DNA of 64,000 nucleotides, from assembly GCA_020630435.1 (NCBI GenBank), contig JAHDBJ010000021.1, positions 16,183-80,182 on the forward strand, written 5' to 3'. The notes below the pieces were generated by a model. It was not told the origin of the DNA. It ran no database searches and saw only the letters and a list, made by a program, of their open reading frames with translations. Source of the stretch: Saprospiraceae bacterium. Its GTDB lineage: Bacteria > Bacteroidota > Bacteroidia > Chitinophagales > Saprospiraceae. Position 1 is the first letter of the stretch; each line of letters starts with the position of its first letter. Both the position numbers and the translations under genes were made by a program. This document shows, one piece after another, positions 56,966-64,000 of this stretch.

Positions 56966-57610
56966 TTAATCGTTCCTTCCGATATTAGACATGGCACTTA
57001 ACATACCACCATAAACAGAATTTAGTGATCCTAAATTTTTGTTTAAGGCAGACAACTGCTCTTTATATTGACGTGTATCGTCTAAAGAGTCGCTGATATT
57101 AGCCATTGCCTCGTTAAGGCTTGAGTAAAATTGATTTACCTTAGCGATTTGATCACTAACCCCAGAGAAATCTGCTTCTTGTAAAGCTTTAAGGGATGAC
57201 ATACTTCTAGACATTGTTTGTAACTCTGCTAGCATTCCGCTTAGCTGTTGATCTACTCTATCTCCATCTAAGCCTGGAAGTGCTGGAGAAGTAGCGGCAC
57301 TCAAACTACTTGTTTCATCAACCTTAATTGGAGAAACTTTTGAGTAATATTTATCTAATCCAGGATATAATTTTTCCCAATAGTAATCTGGATCAGGACC
57401 AATAACGCCTAAGAATAAGAAGATAAATGCTTCTGTCATTAGACCAATAGTCAAAAAATCTGTCTTACCAACAATTGGTAATGTTATATTCATATCCCAT
57501 GATTGAATTTTGTACAATGCTCCTAGCATTACTAGTGCTGCACCAACTCCGATTAGCAGGTTTTTCAAATATTTAAACCATCCTGCTCTTGTGAAACCAA
57601 ATAATCCCAT
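56966..57610 (-). CDS. gldL: T9SS inner-membrane motor protein GldL/PorL
   Basis: GldL has two membrane helices and a cytoplasmic domain and is the stator-like part of the rotary motor. In this 214-residue protein the helices lie at about 16-36 (LLIGVGAALVMLGALYKIQSW) and 49-70. The second carries a conserved glutamate (IGLMTEAFIFLFLG) implicated in proton flow. The cytoplasmic C-terminal part is helical. A 263-bp gap with a strong hairpin separates it from gldK, so gldL-M-N may have their own promoter. Confidence 0.96.
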   Translation of the reverse strand: MGLFGFTRAGWFKYLKNLLIGVGAALVMLGALYKIQSWDMNITLPIVGKTDFLTIGLMTEAFIFLFLGVIGPDPDYYWEKLYPGLDKYYSKVSPIKVDETSSLSAATSPALPGLDGDRVDQQLSGMLAELQTMSRSMSSLKALQEADFSGVSDQIAKVNQFYSSLNEAMANISDSLDDTRQYKEQLSALNKNLGSLNSVYGGMLSAMSNIGRND

Positions 57611-57781
57611 TTTAAATTATTTTTGTAGGTTAGTTATTAAATTAAGTTATTAAATCAAGCAAACACACATAATTAACTGAAGTAATAATGATGTTTAGTG
57701 TAACGTGTTTACTTTAATACTGTTTTTAATTAAATTATTAATTTATTTCGAAACAGTATCTTAGGGTTTTCAAAAAAATTA

Positions 57782-57828
57782 CCTTTTCTTACAACACGTT
57801 GAAAACATAATGAAATTGTAAGAAAAGG
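57782..57828. terminator. terminator-like hairpin between gldK and gldL
   Basis: A perfect 13-bp stem (CCTTTTCTTACAA with 57816-57828) has a 21-base loop. It is followed on the minus strand by a T-run (TAATTTTTTTG). It lies 46 bp beyond the gldK stop. Confidence 0.75.
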
Positions 57829-57873
57829 CAACAACTATATTTTCACTTTTAACAAAATCTTAAGGAAATATTT

Positions 57874-59115
57874 TTAGAAATCATTCATTGAACGACCAAG
57901 GAATGTCAACGCACTTCGGAAGCCAATATAAGACTTAGCTGTATCTTGGAATTCCCAGTGTCTAGTACTATTTTGTAAAAAGTGTCCAATATCTTTCCAT
58001 GAGCCACCTCTAATTACCTTTCTTTTGAATGCAATAGGATCTTCCTCTTGCGCATCATATTGGATATTTGGATTTAAATCATGGATAAAAGAATAAGCAT
58101 TTTCATCGAAAGGTGAATTTGTCCATTCTGCTACATTTCCAGCCATACAGTAAAGACCGTAATCATTTGGGAAATAAGCATCTGCACGAACTGTATAAAG
58201 ACCTCCATCTTCAGGATAATTTCCTCTTCCTGGCTTGAAATTTGCTAGAAGACAACCTTTTGCATTTCTAATATAATATCCTCCCCATGGGTAAGGAGCT
58301 AAATCATGCCCTCCTCTTGCAGCATATTCCCATTCATACTCTGTAGGTAAGCGAAAATCTTCTGTGTTTATACCTTCTTCGTTATAAGTATTCCAAAGAT
58401 TTGTTCTCCAATAATTGAAAGCATTTGCCATTTTCCAATCTACACCTACAACTGGATAATCATCGTATGCAGGGTGGGAGAAATAATTTCTCGTCATTGG
58501 TTCATTATAAGAATATGCAAAATCACGAATCCAGCAAAGTGTATCAGGATATATCCTAGTTTTATCTTTATGGATATATTTTGTCCTATTATTAGGATTT
58601 CTATCGTGAGACATTCGATTCCAATCTTTCCATTGGAATTCGAAGTTTAACTTTTCGATGTTGATCTCTTTTCTGTTACCAAAGGCCATATCGCCTTGAT
58701 AGTATATATCTTGTACGGTTTCATCAGACCAGTCGATTTCTTGATCCCAATCAATATACTGTTCTCCAGTAACTTCATCTTCGATATAATGATCCATCCA
58801 ACTATGAAGGACTGAATCTCTTACCCAGAAAACAAATTGTCGATATTCGTTGTTAGTAATTTCAGTATCGTCCATGTAGAATCCCGTAATCGAAATTGCT
58901 TTTGGTCTTTGAACGAAGGTACTTCTTACATCTTGGTCACCTGCGCCGATGTGTAATGTTCCTGAAGGAATATATACCATTCCATAAGGATTAATTCCTT
59001 TCCATGATGGTCTATCAAGAACACCAATAAGTTGTCCAGACTCTTTCTTGCCACAAGATGTACCAACAACAATTAGGACACCGATTACTAAGAGCGTTTT
59101 TATATACTTTTTCAT
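57874..59115 (-). CDS. gldK: T9SS outer-membrane ring lipoprotein GldK/PorK
   Basis: GldK is an outer-membrane lipoprotein that forms the periplasmic ring of the type IX secretion machine with GldN. I take the start at 59115 (MKKYIKTLLVIGVLIVVGTSC), which gives a lipoprotein signal with Cys at residue 21; an ATG four codons upstream at 59127 is also open. The rest is a formylglycine-generating-enzyme-like (SUMF1) domain with GMVYIPSGTLHIG, LPTEYEWEYAARGG, CMAGNVAEWTNS and RGGSWKD. In GldK this fold is structural. A TATATTTG box at 59170-59177 fits its promoter. Confidence 0.95.
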   Translation of the reverse strand: MKKYIKTLLVIGVLIVVGTSCGKKESGQLIGVLDRPSWKGINPYGMVYIPSGTLHIGAGDQDVRSTFVQRPKAISITGFYMDDTEITNNEYRQFVFWVRDSVLHSWMDHYIEDEVTGEQYIDWDQEIDWSDETVQDIYYQGDMAFGNRKEINIEKLNFEFQWKDWNRMSHDRNPNNRTKYIHKDKTRIYPDTLCWIRDFAYSYNEPMTRNYFSHPAYDDYPVVGVDWKMANAFNYWRTNLWNTYNEEGINTEDFRLPTEYEWEYAARGGHDLAPYPWGGYYIRNAKGCLLANFKPGRGNYPEDGGLYTVRADAYFPNDYGLYCMAGNVAEWTNSPFDENAYSFIHDLNPNIQYDAQEEDPIAFKRKVIRGGSWKDIGHFLQNSTRHWEFQDTAKSYIGFRSALTFLGRSMNDF

Positions 59116-59169
59116 ATTGTCACCCATGTTTCCGTCAGAATATTTAGAATGTTTAATTTAAATAGCAAA

Positions 59170-59177
59170 CAAATATA
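59170..59177 (-). promoter_or_regulatory. -7 element upstream of gldK
   Basis: TATATTTG on the minus strand matches TAnnTTTG, 55 bp before the chosen gldK start. No clear TTTG is present at the -33 distance, where the sequence is T-rich. Confidence 0.45.
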
Positions 59178-59306
59178 GAATTCTTTAGAAAGAATAAAAA
59201 AAAAATAAGATTTTTTCAATCTATAACTAAATAAGCACAAGCAGATTTGTCAATTTCTTAACGTTGGCTTTGTTTTTATTAGTATGTTTGAAGTCATATT
59301 AATTTA

Positions 59307-60287
59307 CTAGAGGAAGCGAGGATTGTAAATTATTTTTTCTGGTTTACCTTGTCCAATGATTTTATTCAAATTATAATTGAACATGATTTCATGCGAGCCT
59401 CTGGAGACCACATTAAGCCCAGATAAAGTTACATCGTACCCGTAAACTAATTTCAACTTAGAAGTAATTTGAAAACCTATTATTATGCCTAAAGCATCAA
59501 TCGTGTTTTCATCATATCCTCTAAACGAAACTCCTCCTGTAATATTGTCATTATATGTTGTTAAAATTGAAACTTCTGTCTGTGTTTGTACTAAGTCCGA
59601 TTTTAATAATATACTTGGTTTTACTACAAAATAAGTACCAAGATCAAATTTGGCGTTAAAATTAAAGAAATAATTTCGCTTTAACTGTATGTTTGTGACA
59701 TTGTTTAAGGAATATTTAACGTCTGACTCTAATAAATTATTCGCTGACAGCCCAAATTCGAAAAATTCATTTTGAAAATATGCCCCAACACTTAATAGAG
59801 GAGCGATTCCTTGAACTAGCCCTTCTGGCAAATTTAGGTCATTATGTTGGATAACATTCCCTTCATAGATCCCTCCAGGAGCTCTTAGTTTTTCACCATC
59901 TAGACTTTTTTGAATAATGCCTCCTGCTACTCCTAAAGATAAAATTCCTTTATCTCCTAACTCCCTTTGATAAGCATACGATAAGGAACCACTAAGGTTG
60001 CGTTCAGCGCCTAGTACATCGTTGCTCAAACTTATGCCAAAAGCACCTCCTAAATAATATATAGGTAGATGTGCATTCAATGTCTGTGTACTAGGGCTAC
60101 CCTCTAACCCTGTCCATTGTTTCCTAAATACACCATTGATACTTAAAGAGTTATTATCTAAGCCTGCATATGCTGGATTATAATCATATGGGTTCAGCAT
60201 ATACAATGAAGACTGTAATGCTTGCTGTGCATTTATTTGACTAAAAAAAATAAAAAATAATAGAAGAAATGTAAAATTAAGTTTCAT
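59307..60287 (-). CDS. PorP/SprF-family T9SS outer-membrane protein
   Basis: A 326-residue outer-membrane beta-barrel with a signal peptide (to INAQ). It has the family start QALQSSLYMLNPYDYNPAYAG and repeated SVGAYF/LSANNL-like strands. PorP and SprF proteins act next to the T9SS core and attach or pass specific sorted clients. In Porphyromonas gingivalis porP also precedes porKLMN, as here, with a 179-bp gap to gldK. It may be the core PorP or a client-specific SprF-like copy. Confidence 0.9.
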   Translation of the reverse strand: MKLNFTFLLLFFIFFSQINAQQALQSSLYMLNPYDYNPAYAGLDNNSLSINGVFRKQWTGLEGSPSTQTLNAHLPIYYLGGAFGISLSNDVLGAERNLSGSLSYAYQRELGDKGILSLGVAGGIIQKSLDGEKLRAPGGIYEGNVIQHNDLNLPEGLVQGIAPLLSVGAYFQNEFFEFGLSANNLLESDVKYSLNNVTNIQLKRNYFFNFNAKFDLGTYFVVKPSILLKSDLVQTQTEVSILTTYNDNITGGVSFRGYDENTIDALGIIIGFQITSKLKLVYGYDVTLSGLNVVSRGSHEIMFNYNLNKIIGQGKPEKIIYNPRFL

Positions 60288-60394
60288 ATATGATTGGTTA
60301 TATAAAAGATTTTTTCTCTCTTCACAAAAGGTACTTTAGGTTAATCGTAAAACCTATTATTATGAGTTATACAATATTATACGAATCAAGTTAT

Positions 60395-60841
60395 TTATTC
60401 TCGATGATAGTCCAAAAAATTTCCTGCTACATTTCTAATAGATTTATTGAGTTTATCATTTTGATGTATAGTTTCTAATATAAGGACATAGTCTTGTGTC
60501 TTTTCATCACTTCTACCATTTATGATACGATTCAAGAGCCATATAGTATGAATAGCTGGTTTTGTTTTAACAGAATTAGCTACACACTTATTATAAAAGT
60601 CCTCATGCCCTTTTTGTACTCTTTCTATAAAATGCGTTAACGGCCCTGGTGTTCCAAATTCTACTAAAGGATTATCCTCCATTAATTTAAGTATTGGTTG
60701 GACAGCCTCTATTCCAATATTATTGGCTTCCATATTTTCTACAATTTCATACTGAATACAGATAAATTCTGGATTATAATCATCAAATTCATCCTCTTTA
60801 ATATATTTGACTATTCCTTCTAGGTATTCTTCCATTATCAA
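60395..60841 (-). CDS. small acidic helical protein, immunity-like
   Basis: This 148-residue protein has no signal peptide and no membrane segment. It is acidic and mostly helical, with the segment MEDNPLVEFGTPGPLTHFIE near the middle and TIWLLNRIINGR later. This pattern reminds me of immunity proteins of polymorphic toxins, but I cannot assign a family. No toxin gene is next to it in the window. It lies 107 bp upstream of the PorP/SprF gene on the same strand. Confidence 0.65.
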   Translation of the reverse strand: MIMEEYLEGIVKYIKEDEFDDYNPEFICIQYEIVENMEANNIGIEAVQPILKLMEDNPLVEFGTPGPLTHFIERVQKGHEDFYNKCVANSVKTKPAIHTIWLLNRIINGRSDEKTQDYVLILETIHQNDKLNKSIRNVAGNFLDYHRE

Positions 60842-60907
60842 TACTAGGCTTTATTTATATATAGAATTCTTACGTTTTATAAAAAAACACCTATTTTCAA
60901 GCAGTTT

Positions 60908-63019
60908 CTAAAAATCAATTTTTTTCATCGTCTTTAATTCTTCCAAGGCTTTTTCAAGAGTATTATATGGCGTTTGACAAGTATAATTTTCACATATGTA
61001 AATTGATGTATGTTTTGACTTTGTCCTTCCTCTTAGGAGAGGATAGGCTTCTACTTCATTTAACGTTGCCATTACTATTTTATTTGAAATAAAATATCTG
61101 TTTATTTCAGTAGCCCATTCTATTGCTTTTTGACCAATAATAGCAATTTCTAATTTAGGCATTGTTATTTCAAGTAAGGCTTTTGCCCACATCCCCATTG
61201 AGCTAGGATATTTTTCAATAAAATCTTTTTGTTGTAATAAAGCGAGATTTGCTTTTTCTTTATACTCAATATTATCAAATATAAGCCCTAGACGTTGTAA
61301 GTTACGGATCATCACCGCATTCCCACTAGGCACAGCACTATCGTATATATCTTTTTTACGAGTTAGAATGTCTGTTTGGTTGGCAGAAACGAAATAAAAA
61401 TCGGCAGAAGTTTCATCCCAAAAATTATCCACAGCAAGATCAGTGTATTTTTTTGCGAACTCTAAATATTTCAAATCAAATGTAATAGAATATACTTCGA
61501 TAAGGGCATCTATTAAGTAGGCATAATCATTGATAAAGGCATCAATTTTTGCTACTCCTTCTTTATATGTGTGACATAAATTCAATTCATCTTTTTTATA
61601 AAAATTTATAATTAAAAATTCAATATTATTAATTGCTATATTTTTATACGATTCTAATCCCAATGCTTTATACGCTTTTACATATGCAATACATTGAAGT
61701 GCATTCCAATCTAAAAGAATTTTATCATCCAGACTCGGTCTAATTCTTTTATTACGAGCTTGTAATAATTTTAATCGATTTTCTTTTAATTGTGTTTTTA
61801 GTTGTTCAACATTATAGTTATTTCTTTTTGCAAACGTTTCGTAGCTCTCTGGTCTCCATAAAATATTTTGCCCTTCCCAATTTCCTTGTTCTGTAATATT
61901 ATAGAACTCACAAAAAACTTTCGCAGATTCGCCTAACAGATTTTCAATTTCTAACTTATTCCAAACATAATATTTTCCTTCTATCCCTTCACTATCCGCA
62001 TCTAAAGCTGCATAAAACCCGCCCTCTGTTGAGGTCATTTCCCTAGCAATAAAGTCTAAGGTTTCTATAATAGTTTCTTTATAAATGTCTTGCTGTGTGA
62101 GTTTGTATACATCGGCTATTAAACCTATCAAAAGTGCATTATCATAGAGCATTTTTTCAAAATGAGGTATCAACCATGCCTTGTCTGTAGCATATCTGGC
62201 AAAACCACCACCTAACTGATCATAAATACCTCCTTGTATCATTTTATCTAACGAAAATAATAAATGATTGAGGGCTGTTTGATTTTTAGTATAACCATGA
62301 TAATGCAGTAAAAAGTCTAAGGCCATTGTTCCAGGAAACTTGGGAGCAGCGCCAAAGCCACCATCAATTTCATCGAAACGTTCTTGCAGCGTATAAAAAA
62401 TATTATCTAGTAATACTGGGTTAAAGATCTTTGATACCTCTATATCGGAAAGTAAATTCTTTTTTAAAACCTTTCGATTTCCCCCTTTAATTATCGCTGT
62501 TAGTCGCTGTGCTTGGTTTTCGACTTCAGAACGAGTCTCTTGAAATGCTTTTGATAAATTTGTCAATACTTTCTGCCAAGAAGGGCGACCATATCTATCT
62601 TGTGGGGGATAATATGTGCCTGCGTAGAACGGTCTTCTATCTGGTAATAAAAAACAATTTAGCGGCCAACCACCTGAACCCGAAATAATTTGGACGGCTT
62701 CCATATAAATTTGATCTACATCAGGACGTTCTTCTCTATCTACTTTTATATTAATAAAATTTTCATTCATAAAAGCAGCAATTCTTTCATCTTCAAATGA
62801 TTCTCTTTCCATCACATGACACCAATGACAAGTAGAGTATCCTATACTTACCAAAATAGGTTTATCTTGTTCTTCTGCTATGCGAAAGGCTTCGTCACTC
62901 CATGGATACCAATTGACTGGGTTATGGGCATGTTGTAATAGATAAGGGCTAGTCTCATAGATGAGTTGGTTGGAATGATTCATAGCATTTTTATATAATC
63001 TATTGAATAGTTCTTTCAA
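60908..63019 (-). CDS. thioredoxin-fold DUF255 protein (YyaL/SSP411 family)
   Basis: A 703-residue cytoplasmic protein of the DUF255/YyaL family, widely conserved with an uncertain function. The first 160 residues form a thioredoxin-like domain with [19 protein letters not shown] and the motif CHWCHVM. The rest is an alpha/alpha-barrel like glycosidases of the six-hairpin class ([40 protein letters not shown]). The family start usually lies near [12 protein letters not shown], so the ATG at 62983 (MNHSNQL) is as likely as 63019. It precedes the small acidic protein by 66 bp. Confidence 0.92.
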   Translation of the reverse strand: MKELFNRLYKNAMNHSNQLIYETSPYLLQHAHNPVNWYPWSDEAFRIAEEQDKPILVSIGYSTCHWCHVMERESFEDERIAAFMNENFINIKVDREERPDVDQIYMEAVQIISGSGGWPLNCFLLPDRRPFYAGTYYPPQDRYGRPSWQKVLTNLSKAFQETRSEVENQAQRLTAIIKGGNRKVLKKNLLSDIEVSKIFNPVLLDNIFYTLQERFDEIDGGFGAAPKFPGTMALDFLLHYHGYTKNQTALNHLLFSLDKMIQGGIYDQLGGGFARYATDKAWLIPHFEKMLYDNALLIGLIADVYKLTQQDIYKETIIETLDFIAREMTSTEGGFYAALDADSEGIEGKYYVWNKLEIENLLGESAKVFCEFYNITEQGNWEGQNILWRPESYETFAKRNNYNVEQLKTQLKENRLKLLQARNKRIRPSLDDKILLDWNALQCIAYVKAYKALGLESYKNIAINNIEFLIINFYKKDELNLCHTYKEGVAKIDAFINDYAYLIDALIEVYSITFDLKYLEFAKKYTDLAVDNFWDETSADFYFVSANQTDILTRKKDIYDSAVPSGNAVMIRNLQRLGLIFDNIEYKEKANLALLQQKDFIEKYPSSMGMWAKALLEITMPKLEIAIIGQKAIEWATEINRYFISNKIVMATLNEVEAYPLLRGRTKSKHTSIYICENYTCQTPYNTLEKALEELKTMKKIDF

Positions 63020-63235
63020 GAAAACTCTTCAATAGTATCTAAAGTTCGATTTTAAACAAGATACATTAAAATAAAGAAAAACAGTACATACTGATTTGTA
63101 TAAGAATAGCAAAGGTTTAAAATAATTGTCTTTCAAGGTTAGTGCCTAATAAAGAAGTTGTTTAAATCGAACCTTGTTGACAATAAAAAAACTTTCGATT
63201 TATTTTTTATTACTCTTGTGCTTTAGTAGTAATAA

Positions 63236-63820
63236 CTATTTTTTTAATGTTGCGTAATATAGTTTACTCATTCCATATAGAAGTAATGTATCATTGCTCT
63301 CATGCAAAATGCAAACACCATCGCCATTGTTAATGTTGTTTGCTTTAAACTTCGTATGCTCACTACCAATCGTCATTTCTATATAATTATAACCATAAGG
63401 TGTATAACCTCCGACATAATGATTTCCTGAATAGGAGTTTCCTAAAACTACTTTGTCAAAAGATTTTGGACTTCTTTTTAGATCCCTTATTGGATCTAGA
63501 CTTTCACAACGCTTTTTTTCTATAACATCATTAAAAATTTCAATATGCCTATACGTTGAATGTAAGGCAATTTCTTTATCCTTGTACTTTAAGATACTTA
63601 TATCTCCTACTATTGGAAAAATACAAATCAAATTCTTTTTAAGTGCCTTGATGCTATTAGAAACATTTTCCATTTCCTTCTCCATTGCAGCAATGGTTAA
63701 ACTATCAATATAACTTTTAAATTTAATGTTGTCTTGGTTTTTGAATTTATATTTTAGTACTAATATCAATGAATCTCTAACGCTTTTACTCTCTCTTGGT
63801 CGTATTGTTAAAACATTCAT
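63236..63820 (-). CDS. unrecognised protein at right edge, 5' end uncertain
   Basis: From the ATG at 63820 this encodes 194 residues with no signal peptide and no recognised domain. It has a Tyr/Gly-rich stretch (GNHYVGGYTPYGYNYIE) and ends GMSKLYYATLKK. The same frame stays open for 48 codons further upstream, to a TAA at 63965-63967. It reads like protein there (KDGHIYFIKKDKYLNLEDIY) although it has no ATG. An adjacent frame gives KYKAHFKWSLYNSVE just before it. So the real gene may start beyond the window and be frameshifted near 63955. Function is unknown. Confidence 0.5.
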   Translation of the reverse strand: MNVLTIRPRESKSVRDSLILVLKYKFKNQDNIKFKSYIDSLTIAAMEKEMENVSNSIKALKKNLICIFPIVGDISILKYKDKEIALHSTYRHIEIFNDVIEKKRCESLDPIRDLKRSPKSFDKVVLGNSYSGNHYVGGYTPYGYNYIEMTIGSEHTKFKANNINNGDGVCILHESNDTLLLYGMSKLYYATLKK

Positions 63821-64000
63821 CTCTTCTTTTTCAAAATGATTTTGTGGAGATCTTTTATAAATATCTTCCAGATTTAAATATTTATCTTTTTTGATAAAAT
63901 ATATATGACCGTCTTTACTGGTATAGCTATGATAGGTTAATTTATTAGAGATTATTCTACGGAATTATATAAAGACCATTTAAAATGAGCCTTGTATTTT

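Noticed and set aside
60290..60478. Plus-strand open frame opposite the gene at 60395
   Set aside because: Mostly antisense of a coding region and of the promoter area of the PorP/SprF gene; no supporting features.

Overview
The window is a stretch of a low-GC Bacteroidota chromosome, most likely from the Saprospiria (an Aureispira- or Saprospira-like marine glider); genus is inference only. The support comes from several places: type IX secretion (T9SS) genes gldK-gldL-gldM-gldN with a PorP/SprF protein, several T9SS C-terminal sorting domains, SprB-type repeats, cysteine-free L36 and S14, the gene order rpoA-rplQ-carA-eno, and promoters of the TTTG-N19-TAnnTTTG type used by the Bacteroidota primary sigma factor.

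Layout. 1-4000: the 3' end of a large secreted FN3/T9SS-sorted protein, followed by a 2.36-kb AT-rich segment of orphan genes (an HTH protein and tiny ORFs) bounded by a perfect 28-bp direct repeat. 4374-15584 (minus strand): a tightly spaced five-gene operon of three tandem paralogous secreted metzincin-type proteases, a small exported protein and a SprB-repeat T9SS client. 15925-18607: eno and carA. 18831-37992 (minus strand): the ribosomal superoperon str-S10-spc-alpha (rpsL, rpsG, fusA, rpsJ ... rpoA, rplQ), including rpmD and rpmJ, which are too short for a 60-residue cut-off. It has a textbook promoter in front of rpsL and strong hairpins at secY/map and rpsD/rpoA. 38336-42660: a DUF6090-type membrane protein translationally coupled to an aldehyde dehydrogenase homologue that has lost both catalytic residues, a Lys/Glu-rich coiled-coil protein, a broken Uma2-family gene with three in-frame stops, and a DUF4249 lipoprotein. 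42665-48554: a TonB-dependent receptor paired with that lipoprotein, a secreted M43-like protease with starch-binding-like repeats, and a lipoprotein.

48823-53814 (minus strand): an arginine biosynthesis operon (GNAT acetyltransferase, argG, argC, argD, argF'-type transcarbamylase). argB, argE/J and argH are absent from the window. 54349-60287: the T9SS core, in transcriptional order porP/sprF, gldK, gldL, gldM, gldN, with a strong terminator-like hairpin between gldK and gldL. 60395-64000: a small helical protein, a DUF255/YyaL thioredoxin-fold protein, and an unrecognised gene at the right edge whose 5' end may be frameshifted.

The parts connect: the T9SS encoded at 54-60 kb is the expected exporter of the sorted proteins at the left edge, at 4.4-6.6 kb and at 45.6-47.7 kb. 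The three metzincin paralogues carry Sec signals but no recognisable T9SS tail. The most unusual items are the tandem metzincin operon, the repeat-bounded orphan segment, the pseudo-aldehyde dehydrogenase and the M43-like protease with an altered zinc motif. No tRNA, rRNA, CRISPR array or intact transposase was seen.
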